Shown here in pieces: positions 20,297 through 29,228 of a stretch of 64,000 nt of DNA (positions are counted from its first letter, which is position 1; every line of letters begins with the position of its first letter). The stretch spans positions 6,448,001-6,512,000 of the forward strand of contig NZ_CP107918.1 of the NCBI RefSeq assembly GCF_036014195.1, given 5' to 3'. The notes below the pieces were generated by a model. That model made no database searches. It was not told the DNA's origin and worked only from the letters and a program-made list of their open reading frames with translations. The translations under genes and the position numbers were made by a program. This DNA is from Streptomyces sp. NBC_00442. Lineage in GTDB: Bacteria; Actinomycetota; Actinomycetes; Streptomycetales; Streptomycetaceae.

Positions 20297-23200
20297 ATGA
20301 CTGACACCGGCCAGGTCCCGGGCGAGGGACTGCCGGAGAACGCAGGCATGGTGGAACAGCCGGGCGTCCCCGCTCCCGGCGTCTACACCTTCCTCGATCC
20401 CGCAGACACCTCGGCGAACACCGCGGACGACGACGATCTGCTGCTGATGCCGGGCGCCCAGGGCGCCTGGATCGACCCGCAGTCCTCGCCCGCCCCCGTC
20501 GCCGCCCAGCCGTCCACCCCCGGCCCGGCCGCGGAGCCCGGCGCGCACGAGACCGGTGGCCGTGACACCGGCTCCGTCGAGCTCGGCGGAGCCCGCGCCG
20601 CGCAGGCCCCCGCGAGCGCCGTCCCGCCGCCGTCCCGCCGCCCGCTCCACCTCGGCCCGCAGGTCCCCGACGCCTCCGCAGGTGTCGTACGGTCCCTCGC
20701 CGACCGGGGTCCGGCCGCCGCCCCCGTGAACCCGGTGCCCACGCGGAACCAGGGCCCGCCGACGGCGGGTCCCGAGTACCTGGACATCCCGCGCGAGGCG
20801 GCCGCGGCCCAGCCCCCAGCACCACAGTTCGCGGAGATGCAACCGGGGAGTGGCCTGGCATGGACGCCTCAGCAGCGTTCCGCGCCCCACGCGTCGCTCA
20901 ACATGCCGATGCCCCCAGCAGAAACGGTCGTCCCCGAGGACTTCGCGGTGCACGCGGCGGCTCCGGCCGCCCAGCCCCACGCCGCCGAACAGCAGGCCCA
21001 GCACATGGCGCAGTCCGGCGCCCGGCCCGTGCTCCTCGTCGACCAGCTCGTCGCTCAGCAGGCGGCCCAGCCGGGCGCTGCACAGGCGCCGCAGCAGGGC
21101 GGACAGCCGCAGCCGACCGGCCAGTTCGTGCCGGTCGAGGGCACGGTCCCGACCGGCCCCCACCTCGCGCCCGCCCCGGCGCAGGCCGCCCCCGTACCGG
21201 AAGCGCCCGCGCTCGCGGAGCCCGGTGCGCAGGACGCGGCACCGCAACAGGCGCCGGAGCCGGTCGTCACCGGGCCCGCCGCCGTTACCGGGCCGGCACA
21301 GGCCGTGTCGGCACAGTCCGTGTCGGCACAGGCCGGGCCGATGGCGCCCGCCGAGCCGGTGGGACCCGGCGCCGCCGCGCCCGAGGCGCTCCCGGCCGAG
21401 CCCCCCGTGGCCGAGCCCTCCCTTGCCGAGCCCCTCCCGGCCGAGCCCCCGGCGGCCGAACCGCTCGCCGCCGAAGCGCCTCTCGCCGAAGCGCCGTTCG
21501 CGGAGCCGGACCCGGCCGTGCAGGCCCCGGCAGAGGCGGCTCCTCCCGCGCCGCCGGCCGTGCCCGAGGCCGTGACGCCCGAGTTCGCGACGTCCGAGCC
21601 TGTGGCGCCCGAGCCGCTCGCCGCCGAACCGGCCGCCGCCGAGCCCGTCGCGGCCGAGCCCGTCGCGGAAGAGGCGGCCGCGCCGCAGCCCGTGGCCGCG
21701 GAGCCCGTGCAGGCAGCCGTGCCCGAGGCGCAGCCCGTGGTGGCGGCGTCCGCCCCGGACCAGGCCCCCACGCATGTCGCCGTCCCTCTGCCGCAGACCC
21801 CGGTCGAGGAGCAGGCGCCCCAGCAGCACGGTGTCGTGGAGTCCGCCGCCGGGGTGCCGGTGGCCGTCGCCCCCGAGCCCGTCCTCGTGCCGCGGCAGGA
21901 CCAGCCGGTGACGGCCGGAGCACCGGCCGTCGACCCGGCGCAGGTGCCCGAGACCTCCCTGGTCGATGCACCCGTCGCGGCCGATGCGCCCGTCGCGCCC
22001 CAGCCCGCCCCGACGCACGCGGTCGCCCCCGCCGCCGAACCGGCGACGCCCCAGGAGCCGCAGGCCACGGACGTCGCGCAGGTCCCGCAGGCCCAGCCGG
22101 TCACGGAGGCCATGGAAGCCGCACAGCTCACCGAGGGCGTCGAGCCCACGGATGCCGGACAGCTCACCGAGGTCGTCGAGCCCGCGGAGGCCGTCGAGCC
22201 CGCGGATGCCGTCGAGCCCGCGGATGCCGTCGAGATCCCGGAGCAGGTGCCCGCCGCCTCCGGCTACGACGACGCCGAGCGCGAGGCCGTCCTTCGCGTC
22301 ATGCGCGAGCGACGCGACATCCGCAACGGCTTCCGCGCCGACCCCATCCCGCACGAGGTGCTGCTGCGCGTCCTGGAGGCCGCCCACACCGCGCCCTCCG
22401 TCGGGCACTCGCAGCCCTGGGACTTCGTGGTCATCCGGTCCGCCGAGACCCGCCGCACCATGCACGAACTCGCCCAGCGCCAGCGCGAGGCGTACGCCAA
22501 GTCGCTGCCCAAGGGCCGGGCCAAGCAGTTCAAGGAACTGAAGATCGAGGCCATCCTCGAAACCCCGGTGAACATCGTCGTCACCGCGGATCCGACCCGC
22601 GGCGGCCGGCACACCCTGGGCCGTTACACCCAGCCGCAGATGGCCCCGTACTCCTCGGCGCTCGCCGTCGAGAACCTGTGGCTCGCCGCCCGCGCCGAAG
22701 GGCTCGGCGTGGGCTGGGTCTCCTTCTTCGACGAGCGCGAGATGGTCCGCGCCCTCGGCCTGCCCGAGCACCTCGAAGTGGTCGCCTACCTCTGCGTCGG
22801 CTACGTCGACGAATTCCCCGACGAGCCCGAGCTGATGCAGGCGGGCTGGTCCAAGCGCCGCCCGCTGTCCTGGGTCGTCCACGAGGAGACGTACGGCCGC
22901 CGCGCACTGCCCGGCGAGGACCCGCACGACCTGCTCCAGGAGACCGTCTCGGGCATCCGCCCGCTGGACGCGAAGGCGCTCGGCGAGGCCTGGGAGCGGC
23001 AGAAGCGGATGACCAAGCCCGCGGGTGCGCTCGGCATGCTGGAGATCATCTCCGCCCAGCTGTCCGGCCTCTCGCGCAAGTGCCCGCCGCCGATCCCGGA
23101 GCCGGCCGCCGTCGCGATCTTCGCCGGTGACCACGGCGTGCACGCGCAGGGCGTCACCCCCTGGCCCCAGGAAGTCACCGGCCAGATGGTCGCCAACTTC

Positions 23201-23980
23201 CTCGGCGGCGGCGCGGTCTGCAACGCCTTCGCCCATCAGGTCGGCGCCGAAGTCTGCGTCATCGACGTGGGCGTCGCCTCCGAACTCCCGGCGACGCCCG
23301 GCCTGTTGCCCCGTAAGGTGCGGCCCGGTACCGCCGACATGACGACCGGTCCGGCGATGACCCGCGAGGAGGCGATCGCCGCCATCGAGGTCGGCATCGA
23401 GACCGCCCGCGACCTGGTGGCGGCCGGCAACAAGGCGCTCCTGACCGGCGAGATGGGCATCGCCAACACCACCGTGTCGGCCGCCCTCATCTCCCTCTAC
23501 ACGGGCGTCGACCCGGTCGAGGTCACCGGCCGCGGCACCGGCATCAACGACGAGACGCACGCCCGCAAGGTCGACGTCGTACGCCGCGCCCTGGAACTGC
23601 ACCAGCCGGACCCGGCCGACCCCATCGGCGTCCTCGCCGCGATCGGCGGCCTGGAGCACGCGGCCCTGGTCGGCTTCCTGCTCGGCGGCGCCTCCCTGCG
23701 TACGCCGGTGATCCTCGACGGCGTCAGCACGGGAGCGGCCGCCCTGGTCGCCCGCGCGATCGCCCCCGAGGTCCTGTCCGCGTGCATCGCGGGCCACCGC
23801 AGCGCCGAGCCCGGCCATGTCGCGGCCCTCAACAAGCTGGGCCTGCGCCCGCTCGTCGACCTCGACCTGCGCCTGGGCGAGGGCACCGGCGCCCTGCTCG
23901 CCCTCCCGGTGGTGCAGAGCGCGGCCCGCGCGATGCACGAGGTCGCCACGTTCGACTCGGCGGGCGTCACCGAGAAGTAG
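20297..23980 (+). CDS. cobT: Fusion of disordered arm, BluB (DMB synthase) and CobT phosphoribosyltransferase
   Basis: The 1227-residue protein has three parts. Residues to about 650 are low-complexity, rich in Pro, Ala, Glu and Val with repeats such as AEPVAAEPVAEE and VEPADAVEPADA. Residues about 655-880 form a BluB-type nitroreductase (RRDIRNGF, APSVGHSQPWDFV), which makes 5,6-dimethylbenzimidazole from FMN. Residues about 885-1227 are CobT (AIFAGDHGVHAQGVTPWP; catalytic Glu about 1195 in LGEGTGAL), which activates that base with nicotinate mononucleotide. Fusion would channel the lower ligand. The ATG at 20297 has GAGGGG 6 bp upstream and overlaps a six-codon frame. Usual CobT is about 350 residues. 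Confidence 0.9.
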   Translation: MTDTGQVPGEGLPENAGMVEQPGVPAPGVYTFLDPADTSANTADDDDLLLMPGAQGAWIDPQSSPAPVAAQPSTPGPAAEPGAHETGGRDTGSVELGGARAAQAPASAVPPPSRRPLHLGPQVPDASAGVVRSLADRGPAAAPVNPVPTRNQGPPTAGPEYLDIPREAAAAQPPAPQFAEMQPGSGLAWTPQQRSAPHASLNMPMPPAETVVPEDFAVHAAAPAAQPHAAEQQAQHMAQSGARPVLLVDQLVAQQAAQPGAAQAPQQGGQPQPTGQFVPVEGTVPTGPHLAPAPAQAAPVPEAPALAEPGAQDAAPQQAPEPVVTGPAAVTGPAQAVSAQSVSAQAGPMAPAEPVGPGAAAPEALPAEPPVAEPSLAEPLPAEPPAAEPLAAEAPLAEAPFAEPDPAVQAPAEAAPPAPPAVPEAVTPEFATSEPVAPEPLAAEPAAAEPVAAEPVAEEAAAPQPVAAEPVQAAVPEAQPVVAASAPDQAPTHVAVPLPQTPVEEQAPQQHGVVESAAGVPVAVAPEPVLVPRQDQPVTAGAPAVDPAQVPETSLVDAPVAADAPVAPQPAPTHAVAPAAEPATPQEPQATDVAQVPQAQPVTEAMEAAQLTEGVEPTDAGQLTEVVEPAEAVEPADAVEPADAVEIPEQVPAASGYDDAEREAVLRVMRERRDIRNGFRADPIPHEVLLRVLEAAHTAPSVGHSQPWDFVVIRSAETRRTMHELAQRQREAYAKSLPKGRAKQFKELKIEAILETPVNIVVTADPTRGGRHTLGRYTQPQMAPYSSALAVENLWLAARAEGLGVGWVSFFDEREMVRALGLPEHLEVVAYLCVGYVDEFPDEPELMQAGWSKRRPLSWVVHEETYGRRALPGEDPHDLLQETVSGIRPLDAKALGEAWERQKRMTKPAGALGMLEIISAQLSGLSRKCPPPIPEPAAVAIFAGDHGVHAQGVTPWPQEVTGQMVANFLGGGAVCNAFAHQVGAEVCVIDVGVASELPATPGLLPRKVRPGTADMTTGPAMTREEAIAAIEVGIETARDLVAAGNKALLTGEMGIANTTVSAALISLYTGVDPVEVTGRGTGINDETHARKVDVVRRALELHQPDPADPIGVLAAIGGLEHAALVGFLLGGASLRTPVILDGVSTGAAALVARAIAPEVLSACIAGHRSAEPGHVAALNKLGLRPLVDLDLRLGEGTGALLALPVVQSAARAMHEVATFDSAGVTEK

Positions 23981-23987
23981 CCCGTAC

Positions 23988-24034
23988 GGCATGGGCGGGG
24001 GCCGGGGTCGCGGACCCCGGCCCCCGCCCATGCC
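23988..24034 (+). terminator. Strong terminator hairpin after cobT
   Basis: A perfect 22 bp stem (23988-24009 with 24013-24034) closes a GCG loop, starting 8 bp after the stop codon. It is the longest perfect hairpin that I found in the window and separates cobT from cysG. A -10-like TAGGCT at 24054-24059 may serve cysG. Confidence 0.9.
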
Positions 24035-24150
24035 GCCGCACGCACCCGCCCCTTAGGCTGTCGGCGGGGGCGCGTACCCCTCCCACCAGCCGCTTCATCG
24101 CAGCAGCGGCCCTTTCGCACCGCCAGCCCGCCCGAGGAGCACCCGCCACC

Positions 24151-25371
24151 ATGGTCGAACACCCCGCGTACCCGGTAGGCCTCCGCCTCACCGGCCGCCG
24201 CGTCGTCGTCGTCGGCGGCGGCCAGGTGGCCCAGCGCCGTCTGCCGGCCCTCATCGCCGCCGGGGCCGACGTCACGCTGATCTCCCCGAGCGCCACCCCG
24301 TCGGTCGAGGCGATGGCCGACGCGGGCGAGATCCGCTGGGAGCGCCGCCGCTTCCAGGACGGCGACCTCGCCGACACCTGGTACGCCCTGGTCGCCACCG
24401 CCGACACCGAGGCCAACGGGCGCATCTCCGCCGAGGCCGAGCGCTCCCGCGTCTGGTGCGTACGCTCCGACGACGCGAGCGCCGCCACCGCATGGACCCC
24501 GGCCACCGGCCGCTCCGAGGGCGTGACCGTCGCCGTCCTCACCACCGACACCCCGGACCCGCGCCGCTCGGCCGCGATCCGCGACGCCGTCGTCGAGGGC
24601 CTGCGCGACGGCACCCTGGTCGCGCCGCAGCAGCGCACCCGCACCCCGGGTGTCGCGCTGGTCGGCGGCGGGCCCGGCGACCCCGACCTGATCACCGTGC
24701 GTGGCCGCAGGCTGCTCGCCGAGGCGGACGTGGTGATCGCCGACCGGCTCGGCCCCCGCGACCTCCTCGACGAACTGCCGCCGCACGTCGAGGTCATCGA
24801 CGCCGCGAAGATCCCGTACGGCCGGTTCATGGCGCAGGAGGCCATCAACAACGCGCTGATCGAGCACGCGAAGGCCGGCAAGGCGGTCGTGCGGCTCAAG
24901 GGCGGCGACCCGTACGTCTTCGGGCGCGGTATGGAGGAACTCCAGGCGCTCGCCGAGGCCGGCATCACCTGCACGGTCGTGCCCGGCATCTCCAGCTCCA
25001 TCTCGGTGCCGGGCGCGGCCGGCATCCCGGTCACGCACCGCGGTGTCGCCCACGAGTTCACCGTGGTCAGCGGCCATGTGGCACCGGACGACCCGCGCTC
25101 GCTCGTCGACTGGAAGTCGCTGGCCCAACTGCGCGGCACCCTGGTGATCCTCATGGGTGTCGACAAGATCGGCGCGATCGCACGGGCCCTGGTGACGCAC
25201 GGCAAGAACCCGTCGACCCCGGTCGCGCTCGTCCAGGAGGGCACCACGGCCGCGCAGCGCCGCGTGGACGCCACCCTGGAAAGCGTCGGGGATGTCGCAC
25301 GGGCCGAGGACGTCAGGCCGCCGGCGGTCATCGTCATCGGCGACGTGGTGACGGTGAACTCCCGCGCCTGA
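24151..25371 (+). CDS. cysG: Siroheme synthase: precorrin-2 dehydrogenase and uroporphyrinogen-III C-methyltransferase
   Basis: The 406-residue protein has an N-terminal NAD-binding dehydrogenase domain (VVVVGGGQVAQRRLPALIAA) that oxidises precorrin-2. From about residue 167 follows a SAM-dependent methyltransferase (VALVGGGPGDPDLITVRG, RLKGGDPYVFGRG, VVPGISSSISVPG) that makes precorrin-2 from uroporphyrinogen III. It feeds siroheme and the corrinoid branch served by cobL and cobT. The ATG at 24151 has GAGGAG 11 bp upstream. It has its own promoter region beyond the cobT terminator. Confidence 0.93.
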   Translation: MVEHPAYPVGLRLTGRRVVVVGGGQVAQRRLPALIAAGADVTLISPSATPSVEAMADAGEIRWERRRFQDGDLADTWYALVATADTEANGRISAEAERSRVWCVRSDDASAATAWTPATGRSEGVTVAVLTTDTPDPRRSAAIRDAVVEGLRDGTLVAPQQRTRTPGVALVGGGPGDPDLITVRGRRLLAEADVVIADRLGPRDLLDELPPHVEVIDAAKIPYGRFMAQEAINNALIEHAKAGKAVVRLKGGDPYVFGRGMEELQALAEAGITCTVVPGISSSISVPGAAGIPVTHRGVAHEFTVVSGHVAPDDPRSLVDWKSLAQLRGTLVILMGVDKIGAIARALVTHGKNPSTPVALVQEGTTAAQRRVDATLESVGDVARAEDVRPPAVIVIGDVVTVNSRA

Positions 25372-25530
25372 GCCCCCCCGGGCCGCTCCCGCCCAGCCCA
25401 CCCACCCACTCACCCACCCACGCGAGCCACGCCCGACGACCGTTGACGGACGACCCCCACCCCAGCCGTTGACGTCGTCGGCCCCGCAGGCCCCGTTGGC
25501 ACCCAACCCAGGACAAGGCAGTATCACCCT

Positions 25531-26349
25531 GTGGCCGATCTCATCACCGTCGAGGACCCCGACGACCCCCGCCTGCGCGACTACACGGGCCTGACCGACG
25601 TGGAACTGCGGCGCCGCCGCGAACCCGCCGAGGGCCTCTTCATCGCCGAGGGCGAGAAGGTCATCAGACGGGCCAAGGACGCCGGGTACGAGATGCGCTC
25701 GATGCTGCTCTCGGCCAAGTGGGTCGACGTCATGCGGGACGTCATCGACGAGCTTCCCGCGCCCGTGTACGCGGTCAGCCCCGACCTGGCCGAACGCGTC
25801 ACCGGGTACCACGTGCACCGCGGCGCGCTCGCCTCGATGCAGCGCAAACCGCTCCCGGCCGCGGACGAACTCCTCACCACCGCGCGCCGGGTGGTGGTCA
25901 TGGAGGCGGTCAACGACCACACCAACATCGGCGCGATCTTCCGCAGCGCGGCCGCCCTCGGCATGGACGCGGTCCTGCTGTCCCCGGACTGCGCCGACCC
26001 GCTGTACCGCCGCTCGGTGAAGGTGTCGATGGGCGCGGTCTTCTCGGTCCCGTACGCCCGCCTCGAGTCCTGGCCCAAGGGCCTGGAAACGGTCCGCGGC
26101 GCGGGTTACCGTCTGCTGGCCCTGACCCCCGACGAGAAGGCCTCCAGCATCGACGAGGCGGCCCCGCACAAGCTCGACAAGGTGGCGCTCATGCTGGGCG
26201 CCGAGGGCGACGGCCTGTCCCGCCAGGCCCTGGTCGCGGCGGACGAGTGGGTGCGCATCCCGATGGCCCACGGAGTCGACTCCCTGAACGTGGGCGCGGC
26301 AGCAGCCGTGGCCTTCTACGCCGTAGCAACAGGCCGCCCCACCACCTGA
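25531..26349 (+). CDS. SpoU/TrmH-family RNA 2'-O-methyltransferase
   Basis: The 272-residue protein has an N-terminal substrate-binding domain (EGLFIAEGEKVI) and the SPOUT knot motifs: NDHTNIGAIFRSAAALG (motif 1), LMLGAEGDGL (motif 2) and IPMAHGVDSLNVGAAAAVAFYA (motif 3). It methylates ribose 2'-OH in rRNA or tRNA; the target is not readable. The GTG at 25531 follows a weak AGGACAAGG. The 159 bp upstream of it are pyrimidine-rich, with CCCACTCACCC-type low complexity. Confidence 0.9.
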   Translation: MADLITVEDPDDPRLRDYTGLTDVELRRRREPAEGLFIAEGEKVIRRAKDAGYEMRSMLLSAKWVDVMRDVIDELPAPVYAVSPDLAERVTGYHVHRGALASMQRKPLPAADELLTTARRVVVMEAVNDHTNIGAIFRSAAALGMDAVLLSPDCADPLYRRSVKVSMGAVFSVPYARLESWPKGLETVRGAGYRLLALTPDEKASSIDEAAPHKLDKVALMLGAEGDGLSRQALVAADEWVRIPMAHGVDSLNVGAAAAVAFYAVATGRPTT

Positions 26350-26547
26350 CCCCCCCCCAACCCCGCCGGGGGCTCGGGGAACTGCGCGAACGGCCCCCGC
26401 CGGCCAGCACCCGAAAGACGACCGTCGGCCAAGCCTCCCCGAGCATCTCAGCCAGGGGAGCCCCCAACCTCGCCGGGGGCGCGGGGAACTGCGTGCCCAG
26501 CCGAAGCCGGCCCGCAGACGAAGAGCCGCCCCCCCCCCGCAGAGCCC
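26350..26547. repeat. Intergenic region with two copies of the dispersed repeat
   Basis: Elements of the GGGGCTCGGGGAACTGCGCG / GGGGCGCGGGGAACTGCGTG type lie at about 26359-26395 and 26466-26502, each introduced by AACC(C/T)CGCCGGGGG. They separate the convergent methyltransferase and kinase genes. Poly-C runs flank them. I see no gene. Confidence 0.65.
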
Positions 26548-27801
26548 TCAGAACTGCTTAACCGCAGCGATCCCCAGCAGCACAATCAACGTCACCAGCA
26601 CAAACACGGTGAGCCGCTGCCGCAGCAGTCGCGGGTTGGCGGGCCGCAGCCCGCCGCCCGACGTGCGCGTCCCGGGCCGCGTCCCCGGCCGCCCCCCGGG
26701 CCGGGAGGCGTTGCTGCGGGGCCCACCAGGCCGCGACCCACCGGTACGCGGCGCGGACCCACCGGTACGCGGCGCGGACCCACCGGTACGCGGCGCAGAC
26801 CCACCCGTACGCGCCCCGGGCCGCGGCCCCCCGGACGTCCCCGAGCCCGAGCCCGTACCCCGCCCCGCCTCGGTATACCGCTGCGTGCGCTCGTCGAGCC
26901 GCCCCGTGGGCCGCTCCACCTCCACCCGCTCGCGCTGCACGGGAGGCCGCACGTCCGTGCCCTGGGCGTGCAGACCGCCCTGGGCCTCCCGTGCGGCGAT
27001 CTCCTTGAGCCGCATCGAGAGCTGCAGCGTGCTCGGCCGCTCCTCGGGGTCCTTCGCCAGACACGCCTGGACGAGCGGGGCCAGCGCGTCCGGCACGCCG
27101 CGCAGTTGGGCCTCCTCGTGCACGACGCGGTAGAGCATGACCTCGGAACTGCCGTGCCCGAAGGGCGAGTCGCCCATCGCCGCGTACGCCAGCGTCGCGC
27201 CGAGCGAGAAGACGTCCGTGGCCGGGGTGACCGCCGCGCCGCGCACCTGCTCGGGTGCGAGGAAGCCGGGGGACCCGACGGCCGTGCCGACATGGGTGAG
27301 CGTCGAGGCGCCGGTGGCCCACGCGATGCCGAAGTCGATGATCCTGGGCCCCTTGGGGGAGAGCAGGATGTTGGACGGCTTGAGGTCGCGGTGGACGACC
27401 CCGGCCTCGTGCACCGCGACGAGCCCCTCGGACAGCGCGGCCCCGATGGCCGCGGTGTCGGCGGCCGACAGCGGACCTTCCTCGGCGACCTTGTCGTGCA
27501 GCGAGGGCCCGGGAACGTACTGCGTGGCGAACCAGGGTCGCTCCGCCTCCAGATCGGCGGCGACCAGCCGTGCCGTGCACCCGCCCCGGATCCGCCGTGC
27601 CGCCGAGACCTCACGGGCGAACCGGGACCGGAACTCCTGGTCCTCGGCGAGATCGGGCCGGATCACCTTCAGCGCCACCCGCTGCCCGCGCCGGTCGGAG
27701 CCGAGGTACACGACCCCCATGCCGCCCGCGCCGAGACGCCGGTGGAGCCTGAACGAGCCGACGACACGCGGGTCCTCGCGCCGGAGCCGCATCATCGCCA
27801 T
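26548..27801 (-). CDS. Membrane-anchored Hanks-type Ser/Thr protein kinase
   Basis: The 417-residue kinase has all catalytic motifs: glycine loop LGAGGMGVVYLG, ATP lysine in VALKV (Lys45), HRDLKPSNIL, DFG and APEQ. After the kinase domain (about residue 275) comes a Gly/Ser/Arg-rich linker with TGGSAPR repeats, then a single membrane helix ending three residues from the C-terminus (FVLVTLIVLLGIAAVKQF). There is no external sensor domain. The ATG at 27801 has GCGGGG at correct spacing; an ATG at 27807 is too close to that site. Substrate is unknown; the gene is conserved in Streptomyces. Confidence 0.9.
   Translation of the reverse strand: MAMMRLRREDPRVVGSFRLHRRLGAGGMGVVYLGSDRRGQRVALKVIRPDLAEDQEFRSRFAREVSAARRIRGGCTARLVAADLEAERPWFATQYVPGPSLHDKVAEEGPLSAADTAAIGAALSEGLVAVHEAGVVHRDLKPSNILLSPKGPRIIDFGIAWATGASTLTHVGTAVGSPGFLAPEQVRGAAVTPATDVFSLGATLAYAAMGDSPFGHGSSEVMLYRVVHEEAQLRGVPDALAPLVQACLAKDPEERPSTLQLSMRLKEIAAREAQGGLHAQGTDVRPPVQRERVEVERPTGRLDERTQRYTEAGRGTGSGSGTSGGPRPGARTGGSAPRTGGSAPRTGGSAPRTGGSRPGGPRSNASRPGGRPGTRPGTRTSGGGLRPANPRLLRQRLTVFVLVTLIVLLGIAAVKQF
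26735..26818 (-). repeat. 21 bp tandem repeat in the kinase linker
   Basis: Three almost identical 21 bp units and a fourth degenerate one (period 21; 26735, 26756, 26777, 26798) encode repeated TGGSAPR in the linker between kinase domain and membrane helix. Keeping the frame, the array could vary in copy number by slippage. Confidence 0.85.
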
Positions 27802-28001
27802 TTTCATCCCCGCTGCCAGTCCTGTTGACGGGGCACAGCTTACGTACCCGCCGCCCGGTGTGCTCATAGGCCGCGCCCTCGCGGCCCGACCGATTGTCCG
27901 TGCGGGGTGGGAAACATGAAGCGTGGTCAGCAAGCCGCGGATCCCCGGCCGCTGAACCGTGCGAGATCTCAACGGTCCGTAGCGGAAGGGGGTTTGGGTC
28001 C

Positions 28002-28307
28002 GTGAAGGGTGATCGTGTGGAGATGGTGGTGGGCGCCGGATACACGACCCGCACCGACGAAGCGGTGGCCGGCAGGGCGGGCCGCAGGGTCGGGACGGCG
28101 GTCCGCCGCGGGGTGGTCGAAGTGAGCGAAGTCACGCACAGCGGCGCGGTCGCGCGTACCGCACGCCTCATGGCGACGCGGGCGCCCGCCCTGGTCGGAC
28201 AGCCCGTCCCGAGGGGGGCCGCGGGGGAGTCGGAGCCCCGCGCGCGGGCCCGCCCCCTCCGGGAAGACCCCAAGGCCCAGGGGTCCCGTCTCCACCCAGG
28301 GGAGTAG
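28002..28307 (+). CDS. Small hypothetical protein, basic
   Basis: The 101-codon frame starts at a GTG that has GGAAGGGGG about 9 bp upstream; GTG 28017 and ATG 28023 are alternatives. Third positions are strongly G/C, consistent with coding. The protein is Arg- and Val-rich (for example AGRAGRRVGTAVRRGVVEVSEV) and ends in a Pro/Arg-rich tail. No motif is recognised and there is no membrane segment. It is divergent from the kinase gene. Doubt remains that the frame is real. Confidence 0.45.
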   Translation: MKGDRVEMVVGAGYTTRTDEAVAGRAGRRVGTAVRRGVVEVSEVTHSGAVARTARLMATRAPALVGQPVPRGAAGESEPRARARPLREDPKAQGSRLHPGE

Positions 28308-28516
28308 GCGTGGGGGTGACGGCTCATCCCCTGGGAGGCCCGCAGAGCGGTACGAGGGCATGACGTCCGGCGCCCCGAGGATCCCTAATGTTGAAGTCAA
28401 GCGGCGGGTGATGCACTCGTCCCCCGAGGTCAGACACCCGCCGCTGTCGGGCCACCTCCGTGGGCGGAGGCCGGCCGGACACATGAGGCAGACCCATAAG
28501 CGAACAGGAGAGGACC

Positions 28517-28726
28517 ATGGCGGACACGGCTGCGCGGACGATCATCCGCACGCGAGGACGCAGGGCGTACAGCGTCGCGTTCGGTGCCCGTCGTTCCGGC
28601 CCGCGCCACCCCTTGGTGGCGACGGCCATGGTCCTTCCCCTGGCGGCCCTGCTCGTAGTCGTCTTCGGAGGCTGGGATGCGGTGGTCACACAAGCGTCGT
28701 CCGTGGGCGTGATGCTGGGGCGCTGA
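28517..28726 (+). CDS. Small single-pass membrane protein
   Basis: The 69-residue protein has a basic N-terminal half (TRGRRAYSVAFGARRSG) and one membrane helix at about residues 34-52 (VATAMVLPLAALLVVVF). The ATG at 28517 follows GGAGAGG closely. A short orphan of this kind is common in Streptomyces between housekeeping genes; its role is unknown. The 209 bp upstream (28308-28516) hold no clear feature. Confidence 0.7.
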   Translation: MADTAARTIIRTRGRRAYSVAFGARRSGPRHPLVATAMVLPLAALLVVVFGGWDAVVTQASSVGVMLGR

Positions 28727-28816
28727 GCGGCGCTCCGGACCCGGTAGAGCGGACCGGGTCGGGACATCCGGCCATTACAGCCCCGTGGGGACGGGGGTGC
28801 GGCGGACGGCAGTAAG

Positions 28817-28861
28817 AGGCGTTGCCCGATCGGCTGGGGAGCCGATCGGGCAACGCCTTTT
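28817..28861. terminator. Bidirectional terminator hairpin
   Basis: A perfect 19 bp stem (28817-28835 with 28840-28858) closes a GGGG loop, followed by TTTT on the plus strand. It lies after the small membrane protein gene and beyond the tRNA-cluster terminator. The rest of 28727-28988 holds no gene. Confidence 0.85.
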
Positions 28862-28950
28862 GCACGCGCGGCGGGCGGATGGGCGAGAGCGGGGGCGGGG
28901 GCGGCCACGGCGACACGAGCGCGGGCCAGGGAGCGGCGCGCGCACGACAG

Positions 28951-28980
28951 AACCCCCGGCCTTCGAGAAGGCCGGGGGTT
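28951..28980 (-). terminator. Terminator of the tRNA cluster
   Basis: AACCCCCGGCCTTC (28951-28964) pairs with its complement at 28967-28980, just 8 bp downstream of the last tRNA-Val on the minus strand. On that strand the stem is followed by CTGTCG, so it lacks a U-tract, but position is right for ending the five-tRNA transcript. Confidence 0.8.
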
Positions 28981-28988
28981 CCGGGCGG

Positions 28989-29060
28989 TGCGCGATACTG
29001 GGATTGAACCAGTGACCTCTTCCGTGTCAGGGAAGCGCTCTCCCGCTGAGCTAATCGCGC
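28989..29060 (-). tRNA. tRNA-Val(GAC), copy 3 of 3
   Basis: The cloverleaf folds fully: acceptor GCGCGAT/ATCGCGC, anticodon stem-loop CTTCC-CTGACAC-GGAAG with anticodon GAC, and T-loop TTCAATC. The CCA end is not encoded. Together with the copies at 29109 and 29229 it forms an exact 120 bp repeat period; the three mature sequences look identical. Confidence 0.95.
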
Positions 29061-29108
29061 GGGAACGGCCCCCACACCTTACGGGGCCGGTTACTTCGTG
29101 TTACTGCG

Positions 29109-29180
29109 TGCGCGATACTGGGATTGAACCAGTGACCTCTTCCGTGTCAGGGAAGCGCTCTCCCGCTGAGCTAATCGCGC
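29109..29180 (-). tRNA. tRNA-Val(GAC), copy 2 of 3
   Basis: Identical to the copy at 28989 in all 72 positions that I compared, with anticodon GAC. The 48 bp spacer to the next copy contains GGCCCC...GGGGCC, which can fold into a small hairpin and may guide processing. Confidence 0.95.
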
Positions 29181-29228
29181 GGGAACGGCCCCCACATCTC
29201 ACGGGGCCGGTTACTTCGTGTTACTGCG

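Noticed and set aside
19388..24031. Minus-strand open frame of over 1500 codons across cobL and cobT
   Set aside because: It is antisense to well-supported genes. High G/C at third positions leaves the opposite frame free of stops, and the Pro/Ala-rich arm of the fusion protein lengthens the effect. Its translation is Arg/Gly/Leu-rich with no family match.
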